Below are positions 23,696 through 34,641 of a DNA stretch of 64,000 nt, piece by piece. The notes beneath the pieces were generated by a model. The model saw only the letters and a list, made by a program, of their open reading frames with translations. It searched no databases and was not told where the DNA came from. The number at the start of each line of letters is the position of its first letter. Position 1 is the stretch's first letter. Source of the DNA: Epiperipatus broadwayi (lineage: Eukaryota > Onychophora > Udeonychophora > Euonychophora > Peripatidae). The DNA lies in NCBI GenBank assembly GCA_028023455.1, contig JAQFVV010012441.1:2105911-2169910 (forward strand), read 5' to 3'. The position numbers and the translations under genes are program-made.

Positions 23696-23768
23696 TGGAA
23701 AGTTTTGCCTTTGTTTACAACAATTATGTGCTAGTATAGAGATGGTGATCATGTGATGTTTAGTGATT
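23696..23768. mobile_element. minimal family A terminal fragment with TSD
   Basis: A 73-bp piece holding only the family A terminus (GGAAAGTTTTGCC to GTGATCATGTGATGTTTAGTG). It is flanked by the exact 10-bp repeat TAACAATTAA at 23686-23695 and 23769-23778, within the Penelope-like coding region. Confidence 0.75.
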
Positions 23769-24184
23769 TAACAATTAAAATTGAGATATCTGTTTATATG
23801 GATGGATTTTCTATAAACAGATATTGATAAAGAGTCATCATGCATTCTAGAAATTAAACTATCTAGAAAAGGAAATAGTTGTTATTTTCAACTTCTATGG
23901 CAAACTTAATAGTGAATGACATCCATTAAGAAAAATAAAGCATCAATAATATGAAGTCATATAACAAATGTATGATCCACATATATGTGCCAAATGGAAA
24001 GTCTCTTGCTAGCTGCATTTAATACTTGATTTTCAAAATTGTTCACGAAGATCTCAACAGTTATAAATGACAGTGGAAAACTTATAGAAAGTCCTTTAAG
24101 TTTGTGCTTTTGAATGTCATGAATAATAAATGTATTTTCAAGGCCACGTTTTGATGTTTCTTCTATGTTTACGAGTATTCCTAT

Positions 24185-25535
24185 GGAAGAAGCTTAATCT
24201 ATAATTGCTCGATACAATAATTTATCTGAATTTATTATTACTTTGGCAAAACATTGCCTTGAAAATACATTTTTTATTCATGACGTTCAAAAGTATAAAC
24301 AAATTAAAGGATTTTTTAGGGGTGTCACTCTAATTGCTGATATCTTCATATTAAATTTTGATGTGGCTACTAAGAAACCTTCTATTTGGCTCAGATATAT
24401 GGATGACACATTTGTTATATGGCCTTATGGTATTGTTGCTTTGAACTCTTTTCTTGTTGTTCTTATTGATTGACATCCTAATATTAAGTTTATTATGGAA
24501 GTTGAAAATAACAAATCTTTTTTTTTCTAAGTGTTTTGATTACAAGAAAATATGATGAATCCTTATTAATATCAGTTTACAGAAAATCCACCCATACAAA
24601 CACATATCTTAATTCTCATCATCAACCTGTGCAAATATTTTCTGTAACAAAAAATCTTTTGACAAGAACTTGTAGTTTGTCAAATAAAGATCATTTTACT
24701 CAAGAAATAAAACTAACAAAAAATATTCTATTTTCTAATGGTTACAATAAATACATCATATATAAGATGTTACATAGCATTGATACTAAAAAGAAAAAAG
24801 AGGATAAAAGTGATAATTCAATTAGTTATAGAATGGTTTTACCTTACATTAAAGGAATCATTAATAATATCAGTAGAAGACTATCTAATTTTGACATAAA
24901 CACTACTTTTTCCACTAGCAAAAAAAAAAAAATTTTCACAAACTTGAAAGCAAAGTACTTTTGAAATCCCAGAGTATTATGAAAAAGCTATGTAGGTCAA
25001 TCGAATAAGTTAATTAATGTCAGAATTAAGGAGCAACAAAATGCCTTCAATCAGAAGTCAAATGCATTAGTTTTTACTTCACATGTTTTAAAAATTGGTC
25101 ACAAACTTGATTTTGGTAATGCTAAAATACTTTCTAATTTGGATAAGTATGATATGAGAACCATGAGAGAGCCTATTGAAATATTAAAAGGACCAAGTGG
25201 TTTAAATAAAGCTGATGAAGCACAATCTTTTCTTCTAATATCAACTTAAAATCAATTAATGGTAAAACTGAAGAAAATAAGCACTTTATTAATCCATGTA
25301 TTCTGAATAATACACTATCAAATATATATGAGTGATGGTTCTTTACTTTATGCTCAATCTCATTATTACTTGAGAACTAATTGTTTTTTTCTTTAAAAAC
25401 TTAACTTTGGCAACGGTGGATGTTATTTCATCAAAACATTGGGTATTAACTCAAAATAATACACAGTTTAATTCAAAAAGTACTTTATTTACATCATATA
25501 ACCATGAAAACATTAAATATAATATATATATATTG
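24185..25535 (+). pseudogene. Penelope-like element, plus copy (RT to GIY-YIG)
   Basis: Head to head with the minus copy. Reading rightwards: LAKHCLENTFFIHD, WLRYMDDTFVIWPYG (motif C, YMDD intact, near 24390-24425), HPNIKFIMEVENN, a break near 24530, then SVYRKSTHTNTYLNSHH and MVLPYIKGIINNISRRLSNFD (24536-24964). A GIY-YIG-like open stretch follows at 24987-25249: SYVGQSN, RIKEQQ, HVLKIGHKLDF and REPIEIL. The PLSP-type motif B is missing. The 3' untranslated part to about 25530 shares TACATCATATAACC and TGAAAACATTA with the tail of the SINE at 32133. Frameshifts and stops make it inactive. Confidence 0.9.
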
Positions 25536-25760
25536 ATGCGAAGATTTTCATGGGTTGCATATATAAAAGACATATTTTGCGGGTTCATCCATGTTAAAAA
25601 ATTTAAATATTAATATACCAACATTTCAACTTGATTATACAAGTCATCTAATGGACAATAGATGATTTCTGTGATCAAGTCAAAACATCGGTATTTTAAT
25701 ATTTAAATTTTTTAACATGGATGAACCTGCAAAATTATGTTTTTTATATATATAACAGAT
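25536..25760. repeat. foldback with hammerhead-like relics
   Basis: Arms AAAATTTAAATATTAATATAC on the left and GTATTTTAATATTTAAATTTT on the right, extended by GGTTCATCCATGTTAA and TTAACATGGATGAACC. The inner sequence, read on the minus strand, gives GATGA-CTTG(TATAAT)CAAG-T-GAAATGTTGG, a hammerhead-like order with the first two core bases changed. The plus side is more decayed. It directly follows the Penelope-like element's 3' end. Confidence 0.7.
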
Positions 25761-27325
25761 GCTTTATGTGTATAGTTGCACATATAAATGAAGATTATAA
25801 CAATCAATTTTTAAAAAAAATAATAATGTTATTAATAATAATTTGACAAAAGTTTGTTTATATATATATTTAGAGTACAGTGTGAGTATGTTCAACTGTT
25901 CATAACTCTACATAATTAAATACCTATCCTGGACATTTTTTTCTTTCAATATTTTTTTGAAATTCTAATAAAAATGCAGCAGATGCTTTACTATCAGTAG
26001 ATCCAGCTTCATTGGTTATTTTAATATTTTTAAGACTGTAATGGTATCTAAATTTTTACAACCATTCCTTATTTGCCATGAATAGCTTAGAATGGAGTGA
26101 TTCAGATTTTTGGTTAAATTCTTCATACAGGTTTAAGGTTTTCTAATGCAATACAAGACTGTCAACTATATTGATTTTATAATTCATATTATTTAATTAT
26201 AGATTTGAGACTTTTTTTACCTTTATCCAAAAAATTATGCCTCCAGAGCATGAGTGGTAGTGGCTTGAATCTGTTTCTGCCTTTTTATAATGCTTTGATT
26301 AATCAGTCATTTATTTAAAACATACAACTGATTTCTTTTCATTATTAAATCAATATCCTGTTTCTTATTTAGTACAACTATTTTATGACAGTTTTTGTAT
26401 TTATCCCTCATTATACAGAAATCCATTTTACTAAAGGTATGCTGATGTGTACTGTGCATAAAACTTTTTGAAAATAAAAATAATCACAAAGAATAAGTTT
26501 TGTATACATGTTTACAACAATGTTAATGATTCTAGTTAAATCACAAAGAAAACATGATTAAAAAATTCATCATTAAAATATTAACGTGTTTTATTTAGCT
26601 AGAAAAAAATATGGCTACTGCTATATCGAGATTTGTAAAATAATTTTGTGAATTTCATTGTTTTTTGTTGTTGTTGTTTATTTACTTTTTTTTGGATAGC
26701 ATATAATTCAAATTGTGTACATTGATAAAGCATAGTTCATGGCTTTATTGTATATATGTGTGAATGTGTGAAATTTAAATAAAAATAAGAGCACCTGTGG
26801 GAACTATGTATAATCAACTCTTCCATATTAATAAATGCAAAGAATACAATAACCCAATGAACTGCTTATTCTTTAAGTTTTTGATGGTTTGATGTAATCA
26901 TTTATTTATGTTGCTGAAAACAGAGAGCGAATATTATATATTAGTACAGTATGCTTTAAATTTGACATAAATCATTCTCATATTACAATTGAATATTTAG
27001 AAGTTTAAAACAATATTTTGTTAACAATCTTATAATATTAATGAAAAATTAGTTTTGTAAATCTAATATTAAAAATGCATAGTTTAATATATATATATAA
27101 TTTAATCAGAAATAACTATACTTCCTAATTACAGAAACTCTGAATGATCAACACTTATGTGGAAAGAATAAAATGATCCATTCTGTTCTTTGTGTTTACT
27201 GATGCATGACTATCATTTATACATATCTTCCAGAAGTGTTGTTATTTCTATATAAATTTCAGACACATTATGTTTTGTGTGTTTAATATATATATATATA
27301 TTGAATTTCATATTTCTATGAATTG
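25761..27325. other. AT-rich intronic stretch, nothing firmly recognised
   Basis: Around 25930-26460 the minus strand shows coding-like fragments (KKAETDSSHYHS-like), but I could not assign a family. The rest is featureless. Confidence 0.35.
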
Positions 27326-27329
27326 TTAT

Positions 27330-27550
27330 TGTAATAAAGAATAGAAATGAGGAGATAATATTGACATAAATAGAGATCACCTTTAACCTTCAACAACAAA
27401 CTCCAACAAAAGAGTTAATTATAGATTTATGAGAAAACTGGTTTAGCCTCAAGAATTGAAAATTAGTAGTAATTGTTAATTTCTTGGTAGCATCAAAGGT
27501 TAAAGGTGATCTCTGTTTACATGGATATTATCTTCTCATTTCTATTCTTT
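27330..27550. repeat. foldback family E, copy 1
   Basis: The left arm GAATAGAAATGAGGAGATAA and AGAGATCACCTTTAACC return inverted as GGTTAAAGGTGATCTCT and TTATCTTCTCATTTCTATTC. Same family as 32410-32628, with a partial copy at 58043-58135. Confidence 0.88.
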
Positions 27551-28345
27551 CTTATATATTATAAAAGCCACTATTATGTCAATGATGGATTTTGTGAATA
27601 ATATGTACAAATTTCAGCATTAAAAAGGAAACTGTGAAGTTGTGATTATATTATACATTAAAACTTTCTATGATTATAAATTCTAGTCAACTTTATATAA
27701 ATATTGATATAATGAGTCACTTATGCTTGTTGATTCTTATCATCTTTATATACTTTGTTTAGTGCAGTGGCAGCATGATAAGCTTGGAAGTTAAATGTTT
27801 CTGAATCTATTCTTAACTAAATAAAAAAAAATTAGTTTGGATAATTGAAAGAAAAATCAATGTACTACTTGACTGTTCAAATGCCAGAACTCCTGAGTAA
27901 CTAAGTCCACAGTAATTTATTCTTACATAATCACATACTGTAAGGTCAGTTTGCTCATTAGATAATGATGATGCTTGAGAATTAAAGTGGCAAAGCACAA
28001 ATGTTTACTGAACCATATTAAGATTTGTTTTCATTTTTTTTAATTCGCAGGATCTAGGAACCCATTTATTCATCAGATAATTATTCTTCCAACTTCTACA
28101 TCTGCCAGAACATCTTCTGAAACTCATAGAAGTTCCTAAATATTTAGCAAAACTTTATGATGTATTTATAAATAAAACTTAGTTAATAAATTATGTTTAA
28201 TTATACATTATATTTATTACATTACTTCTGAGTGAATTAGATCGAATGTGTTCACTTAAGTATCTAAAATAAATATTAATAGTGATAAAAACTAATGGAT
28301 TTAAACATTGTAATTTTGCATATATTTTATTTTTTTGTGTTAAAG
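27551..28345. other. intronic stretch before the second CAP exon
   Basis: Nothing recognised besides the 3' splice site region. The tract TATTTTATTTTTTTGTGTTAAAG ends at 28345. Confidence 0.45.
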
Positions 28346-28437
28346 AGGAAATACTGCAGGTAAAAGAGGTGAACCATATAAACAAGGTGCTCCATGTTCA
28401 GATTGTCAGTGTGGAGAATGCACAGATGGTCTCTGTA
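28346..28437 (+). CDS. CAP-superfamily protein, second exon (CAP end and cysteine hinge)
   Basis: The exon is 92 nt and its first base completes a Gly codon begun in the exon at 5912. It encodes GNTAGKRGEPYKQGAPCSDC, then QCGECTDGLC, and ends one base into the next codon at A|GTAAGT. The conserved series G-N, PY.xGxPCSxCP and C.dxLC marks the end of the CAP domain and the CRISP-type hinge. Five cysteines are seen here, all expected in disulfides. An alternative AG two bases downstream would break the frame. The protein would be secreted, but the signal peptide is outside the window. Confidence 0.93.
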
Positions 28438-28479
28438 GTAAGTTCATGCATATTATAATACAATATTGTTATTCTACAA

Positions 28480-28635
28480 TAAATCAGCTTATATATATAT
28501 TACAAAAAAATCAAGTCATATATTACATGCCTTAATTTAACAAGCTTGTATTACACCTGTTATATAATAAGCTTGCAAATAGCTTGTTAAGAGATATTTG
28601 CAAGCTCATTATAATATATATATATGGGTACATGT
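28480..28635. repeat. small imperfect foldback, TA-rich
   Basis: Related segments around AACAAGCTTGTATTAC and AGCTTGCAAATAGCTTGTTAA, flanked by TA runs, can fold back on one another. Confidence 0.5.
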
Positions 28636-28769
28636 GTGTGTTTGCCTGAAAGTTTGTGTGAATAGCATTTTACTTATAATTATATGTTGGACTATTTGCA
28701 TGATCTAGAATTAAATATTAAATATTTTTCAAAAATTTCAAACTTTATTAAAATACATTCAACAATTAG

Positions 28770-29030
28770 TATTCTCATACAGCTTAATATTGTACTGGTC
28801 GAAAAACACACATCGATCCAACAAACCCCTGAATACAGGTAAAGTACCTAGAGTCCGACCATGTACAAGATATATAAATCAGGTACATCGTGAATTCTGC
28901 CCTATTTACCTATATCCCCAGGTCAAAGATCTAATCAATAACCTTTCTCGACGATACGATCGAATTCCTGTACTTTCACCGTCCCAGCAGCTGGGTCTTA
29001 AAGCATGAGATTCAATTTAATTATATTTTC
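28770..29030 (+). other. unidentified higher-GC segment with a 72-codon open frame
   Basis: The frame 28790-29008 has mixed codon use unlike the surrounding AT-rich DNA. It reads GKVPRVRPCTRYINQVHREF, then DLINNLSRRYDRIPVLSPSQ. I do not recognise it. It follows an acceptor-like TTCTCATACAG at 28770-28780 and contains a donor-like ACAG|GTAAAG at about 28839, but reading it as the next CAP exon gives an immediate stop (A|CT TAA). It could be a transposon fragment or an exon of another gene. Confidence 0.3.
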
Positions 29031-29860
29031 AGTGAGTGATTGGTTGATAGGTATATTTAAAAACCAAAATTTATTTAAAGTAAAAGGAAATAAAATGATT
29101 CGAGAACACTGGGTGTTTGTTTTAGTTATATATATATTTAAAATCATTAGACATTCTACATTAATTTAACTCAAGCTCTAAAAACAAAAAATACAATCTT
29201 TAAATTACCTTTATCATTATAGGAGTTAATGACGACTTTATTTATATTAGCGGTCAGCATTGACATTATTGAGTTTGTACAATTTATTTTGTGAAGTTTA
29301 TACATCTTTACTTTTGTTTACATTTATTCTCCTTTTTAAAAGAGCAAAAATTATTTTATAATTAAATGATCACGGATTTCAAAATTCACTGTGCACATTT
29401 AGAACAAGCTTGTAATATAGCGGTAGGTTTAAACATCTGCCTAACGCATATATATAATAATGACTATTTTAATGAATTCTTTATACAAGATTTAAAAAAA
29501 AAAAAAAGATTTAAAAAAACATTTCTATTTAAAAAAACCTTACTTAAATAGACGATGATAAGAAGACTAATTTGCCGTCTTACTCCACTAACAGATAAAA
29601 AAATTGATTTCATTTCTTTTTATAAAATTAATAATTTGGATTTTCAATAGTTAATGTTTTATGACTTTAGTGGACCTTGCTGGCATAGCTTATAAATAAC
29701 TTTAAAAGCGATTATAATAAAAAAATATATCAGTTAATTATCAAAGCAAACAAGTCACTTTAGTTGGACTTACAACTAAAATCATACCTATAATAAAATA
29801 CAAAGTGAATTAGCCAAAATCAAACGATTTTGACTAATTACGAAAACAAATAAAAGAGTC
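29031..29860. other. AT-rich stretch, nothing recognised
   Basis: Short frames near 29366-29551 end in lysine/phenylalanine runs from A/T homopolymers. Confidence 0.4.
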
Positions 29861-29869
29861 GATTACTTA

Positions 29870-30330
29870 GGTCAAAGATCCTTTCAGTAGAATCATTTCC
29901 CTATGGCTTACGTATTAGATAGGCAAAAGAAAAGCAAAACAATGTTGGGTTAATAAATTATACGAATGCACAGGAGAGAAGAAACGTAAGTAAAAAAATA
30001 CGAGCTGGATTACGGACACTCGTATGCCTTTTCCAACGAAGAATAGAAAAGGAAATCAATACGTCCACATCTCATGTTCATATATCGATAGGAGATAGGA
30101 CTTACGGAGAGCCCTCATATTCGCCTCTACGAATTCTGCTGGCAAACCAACTCTATCTCAACCACGCTGTCCGATTTCACAGGCGTATGCGAAAAACGGT
30201 AGCTAACTCCAAATCACCAAATCTATGACCGTTTTAGTTCTGTTCATGAGACTCCAAGCATTCTTTATTAACCCGAGACATGAGACTCCAAGCATTCTTT
30301 ATTAACCCGAGATATTATAGTTATTAAATA
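29870..30330. other. higher-GC, CpG-containing block with a 34-bp direct duplication
   Basis: Compared with its surroundings this block keeps CpGs (ACGAATGC, TACGTCCAC, GCCTCTACGAATTC, CGCTGTCCG). At about 30247-30313 the 34-bp unit CATGAGACTCCAAGCATTCT... is repeated twice in tandem without a gap. No long frame or RNA fold was recognised. It may be an old element or a regulatory block. Confidence 0.45.
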
Positions 30331-31090
30331 GGAACGAATTATAATTAAATAGCCTTAAAATGATCTAATACTGCATAGAGACCAACCTGTGTAACCAACT
30401 ATTTTATATAAATATTTAACCTACAAGAAAAACATACATATAGAAATAAGGGAATTTAATTCTCGAAAAAATCCCCCCTTCCCTCTTTCCTAACTTAAAA
30501 AAAAAGGCAAGATAATTAACTGACGCTATCCAGTGGCGCTGTTACTAGGTCAAAAATCTATTGCATATTTTATTCTGTTTTGAATTACAGAAATATGAAA
30601 TAATAGAATCCCATTCTGGGAAATCTATAATTAAAAAAAACTGTTTAAAGAAATACGGAATGTTTATTGACATATATATATTCGACATAACCTCACTCGC
30701 GAAATAAAAATAGATCAAAATTATTTTATTTTAAAATTAAATCGTTCTTTCCAGAACTCCCTCTAATAAAACATAATTTGCTCTCTTAGCAAATTACTCT
30801 GAGCCCCTGCGAGTGAAGCTTGTCGAAATACAAAAAAATCAAAGCGTGAAATAATCTCATGCCAAAAATTAATATAAAACAAATAAATAAATTCATATTC
30901 AACCATTAAAAATATTAAAAATTATTGTGAGCTTGAGTTATTAAAATGAAAAACATTATAAATAATTTAAAAGAAAAGGTTAAAAGAGTCAGTTAAAAAA
31001 GATTCTTAATAAACATTAACTTTTGACATTTTTTTTTTAAGCTTTACGAACCTACATTTATATTCTAATGATAATTTTTAAAATCTTGAC
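30331..31090. other. AT-rich stretch, nothing recognised
   Basis: No supported feature. Confidence 0.4.
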
Positions 31091-31615
31091 GACAGGATTT
31101 AAGCTCTTCGGCATTTTACCTGGAGTTCCCTGGTATGAGTTCACGGGCGAATGTTGATGGCTGGTGGCATTTGAAGGCAGGTTCTGGCAGCAACATAATG
31201 GAAGATTTCAGGTCTCAGGAAGAAAAGGGCAGTGATTACCCTTTTTTTACTCCTCAATCATCATAGTGTGCTTTCTACAACTCTGTCTGGTCTCTGGTCA
31301 CTCTCTGGTCTCTGTCTAAAAAAGGACCACTATTCATCACTTCCTACTCATTTTCGATTTCTGCTGCCTCACGTCATTTTCAATTTTAAAACAATCGAAA
31401 TCATTCTTTTATTCTCATTTTAGAAAGTTTGTACCTCGATAAGGATCACTATATTTCAATATAATTTTGTTAGTTTTTAATTTAGATAACAATGTATAAT
31501 CTCTACTAATTAATGAATAGAGATTCCACAGTGAATGGATTTTTGGTAATTTATCAATGCTTTTAATTTAAACATTTATTTTAAACTTCTTATCGAGGTA
31601 CAAATCTTTTCAAAA
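31090..31615. repeat. element-like segment with inverted ends
   Basis: TTTGTACCTCGATAAGGA at about 31427 returns inverted as TCTTATCGAGGTACAAATC at about 31589. The higher-GC part 31110-31400 (CTGGAGTTCCCTGGTATG, TGGCTGGTGGCATTTG, repeated GGTCTCTG) is unidentified. Confidence 0.4.
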
Positions 31616-32130
31616 GGCCATCTTGGATTCTTATACTGTAAAAATAAAAGATTTTAAACATATATATCCAAACTATATAAAAAAATTCAAAGTTAATTAT
31701 TTGAATTTTTTTTTTTTTAATAATAAAAATAGAATAACAGTGTGTTAGTACAATTATATATATATGATCCAAAATAAATTTTAGGATTTATCCAGGATTG
31801 TTAAAAAAAATGTTTAAAAAATATTTTTTTAGAATAATAATAAAAGCAAATGTTAGTAAAATAAATAATTAGGTGGGTCAGACTGTGAAATGGCAAATCT
31901 GAATCAGATTTACCATTTCAATATATACCACAATATTTGGAGTGGTTTTATTCTCTTCACTTTTTCAGACATTTCTTACCTAATCCATAACAGTATTCAC
32001 ATGGTAATTGAACCTGGTACCTTTATAATAGAGATTGTTGAATATATTTGGAAGCACTCATTAATTTTGTCACGGCAAATTGGAGAAATCAGTAATACAG
32101 CCATAAATACATATATAAAACTTCTACTGG
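31616..32130. other. AT-rich stretch, nothing recognised
   Basis: The open frame at 31890-32156 overlaps the SINE head and shows no family likeness. Confidence 0.4.
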
Positions 32131-32132
32131 TG

Positions 32133-32400
32133 ATTGCCTTTGACAGAATAGCCTAATTGGTTAGAGCAACATCTTAAATGTTCAGGAATATAAAAGCTCC
32201 AGGTTCAATTTTTTTCCTAGTACTGCCACTGATTACAACAGCAACTTCTGAAGAAGGGAGAGAATAATGCCATTCAAAACATTGTCTTACATACTAAGAT
32301 ATGTGTTGCTAGTCCATTGAAATAATACACTTTTATTCCCAAAAATAATAATTTATCTACATCATACAACCGTGAAAACATTATATATATATTGGATTAA
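32133..32400 (+). mobile_element. tRNA-derived SINE (family D), copy 1, with Penelope-like 3' tail
   Basis: The tRNA-like head has box A AGCCTAATTGGTTAGAGCA and box B AGGTTCAATTT. It continues through ACTGCCACTG and CTGAAGAAGG, then CAAAACATTG, and a 3' tail of ACATCATACAACCGTGAAAA. The tail from about 32325 matches the 3' end of the Penelope-like element at 25455-25520. Copies D2 and D3 (43568, 43750) share head and middle. Confidence 0.8.
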
Positions 32401-32409
32401 ATATTTCAA

Positions 32410-32628
32410 TGGATTGTTATTATGATAAAGAATAGAAATGAGGATATAATATTTATGTAAATAGAAATAACTTTTAAACTTTGGTGTTGCCAAAAAATGA
32501 TCAAAGACCACTAATTGACAATCCTTGAGGCCTAGGTAGTAATTGATAATTTCTTGGTAACACCAAAGATTAAAAATTATTTTTATTTACATGAATTCTC
32601 CTCATTTCTATTCTTTATTATATATAGA
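32410..32628. repeat. foldback family E, copy 2
   Basis: GAATAGAAATGAGGATATAA and the inner CTTTGGTGTTGCCAA return inverted as TTGGTAACACCAAAG and TCCTCATTTCTATTC. Close relative of 27330-27550. Confidence 0.88.
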
Positions 32629-33060
32629 TCTATCCTAAATACAACAATTTGCTTATAAAGTTTGAATTTATTTGCAATCAGAAAAATATTTATACTGTGG
32701 TTATTCTTCACTGCAACAATAGCACAAATTACATATAAAATGGAACACTTTTATCCATGTTATGACATATTATGGAAAAGTAATTCACAATCAGACAATC
32801 AATATAAAGAAAACAAATCTGTTTCAGGATTAATAAGATTCTCATTTGATAGTTGTAGAATGTATGAATATTAAAATTATTTTGTATTACAGTAGTATGA
32901 TCTACATTATGTATTGACATTGTTAATAATATCTGAATACTCATTTTTATATATAATCATTATACTTTGATTTAGTCAAATTTTCTCTATTAACAACATA
33001 GTTACTAACCACTTCAGATAACTACATTAAATATTATTAATAATAATTTAATTCTATTTA
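32629..33060. other. AT-rich stretch, nothing recognised
   Basis: Short overlapping frames on both strands without family likeness. Confidence 0.4.
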
Positions 33061-34164
33061 GAAAGTAATAAACCTTTCTTCTTAGCACATTTAGGTTTTA
33101 AAATAAGACAGTCATTTTTATTTTCTCAAAGTCTTTATCTTGTGGCTCGAATGGTAATATTCTTGTATTTAATACTATATATCCCACTAATGAGGAAGGT
33201 TTATTACCTTCTAAATAGAATTACAATCTGACACTTCACTAAGAAAATTCATTGATAATTACATAGTTTAATATCTTCTAACATTAGCATGATGTAAATT
33301 ATGATATTTCATATATGTTAATAAGATTATCTATAGAAATGGATGTAAAGTAAATAATTTAATATATTCACACTTATTTTAAAACACTTAAGACTGGCCT
33401 TTATAAATGCATTTAAGTTTAAAAATAAGATAGACATTTTTATTTTCTTGAAGACTTTATCTTGTGGCTATAATAAGAGCATTCTTGTATTTAACTTCTT
33501 TAATTTAATGATATGTACAGTGCTAGTAAGGAAAATTTATTACCTTCTAAATAAAATTACAATCTGATACTGCTCTCGTAAAACTCATTGATTATTACAA
33601 AACCTAACATCTAATATTGGCATGAAATAAATTATAATATTTCATACATGTTAGTAAGATTATGACTAGAAATTGGTGTAAAGTAAATGATTTAATATAT
33701 CCATGCTCTTATTTTAAGACAGACCTATGAACATGCATTTAGGTTTGGAAATAAGATGGTCATTCTTATATTTTCAGTCTTTATCTTGTGGCTGGAATGA
33801 GAGTATTCTTGTATTTAACATCATTGATCTAATATTATGTATGACACTAGAGAGAAGGGTTTATTATCTTCTAAGTAGAATTATAATCTGATACTGAGCT
33901 AATAAAATTCATTGATTATTACATAATTTAACATCTTATAATATGAGCATAAAGTAAATTATAATATTTTATACATGTTTACAAGATTATCAATAGAAAT
34001 GGATATAAGCCAATAAACATCATATGACCACCACTTCTTATGCTTGTGTATAACTGTTGTTAAAACAGGCAAAACTCACTATACGTATTGCCACACACAG
34101 CAAGCTAGAGTAATCAATGGATTTCAGAAGAGTTGCACATAGAATTCCCATCTAGTGCCTACTC

Positions 34165-34223
34165 ATCCAATATCCCCAGACTAGTTTCTGGCTTGTGACC
34201 TTCATCAGTGAGGAGCCTTGGAT
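34165..34223 (-). ncRNA. hammerhead ribozyme, family A copy 3
   Basis: Minus strand core CTGATGA, helix II GGT(CACAA)GCC, GAAAC-TA-GTC. Helix I lower TCCTCA/TGGGGA and upper ATCCAA/TTGGAT are intact. Confidence 0.86.
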
Positions 34224-34582
34224 CTGAGAGTACTGTACCTAGATCTTAGGATCTAATGCAACCCTCCAGCAGCCACCTTTCATCTTCACTTAACTACAAA
34301 ACTATGAGTCAAACTGAAAACACCTTAATGTTTTCAATCCAAGCCCATTAGCTTATATAGTCATATGGGTCTGAACTCAGTTCAGAACCCATACATTTTG
34401 GTGTCTTTGGTTCTTTAATAACCATAGCCACCACTATCCTATTAGCAGGATTGGTTTTAAGCCAATAAACATCACACGACCACCACTTCTTATGCTTGTG
34501 TATAACTGTTGTTAAAACAGGCAAAACTCACTATATGTATTGCCACACACAGCAAGCTAAGATCTAGGTGCAGTGCTCTCAG

Positions 34583-34641
34583 ATCCAAGGCTCCTCACTG
34601 ATGAAGGCCACAAGCCAGAAACTAGTCTGGGGATATTGGAT
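34583..34641 (+). ncRNA. hammerhead ribozyme, family A copy 4
   Basis: Core CTGATGA, helix II GGC(CACAA)GCC with an A-A at 10.1-11.1, GAAAC-TA-GTC, and complete two-part helix I. 59 nt in total. Confidence 0.88.

Larger units (their letters stand above)
22470..24175 (-). pseudogene. Penelope-like element, minus copy (RT to GIY-YIG), interrupted
   Basis: Reading leftwards: LENTFIIHD and a YVDHTFVI block (RT motif C, normally YxDDTFVIW, second Asp lost) near 24140-23960; SISVYRKSIHINRYLNFN near 23840-23785; DKDYFAQEMILTVNILLSNGYN and VVLPYIKGVTDKIRRLSNFN in an open frame at 23691-23362; then a GIY-YIG-like SYVGQSN...SHKPNFD and REPIEI-type RESIEIL with its catalytic-position Glu at 22985-22701. 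The order RT, linker, GIY-YIG endonuclease identifies the Penelope group. Stops and frameshifts make it inactive. Two family A repeats are nested in it (23040-23357, 23696-23768). Confidence 0.88.
5998..28345 (+). other. CAP gene intron, about 22.3 kb
   Basis: Inferred from a canonical GTAAGA donor at 5998 and an acceptor TTAAAG ending at 28345, with matching phases on both sides. It contains the foldbacks, hammerhead repeats, LINE, SINE and Penelope-like elements listed separately. No further CAP-like exon was seen inside it. Confidence 0.8.

Noticed and set aside
28770-28839. Acceptor-like TTCTCATACAG as the next CAP exon
   Set aside because: In the required phase it gives A|CT then TAA at once. 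The site at 44632 has a better branch point and a poly(A) signal, so I prefer that, though this alternative is not excluded.
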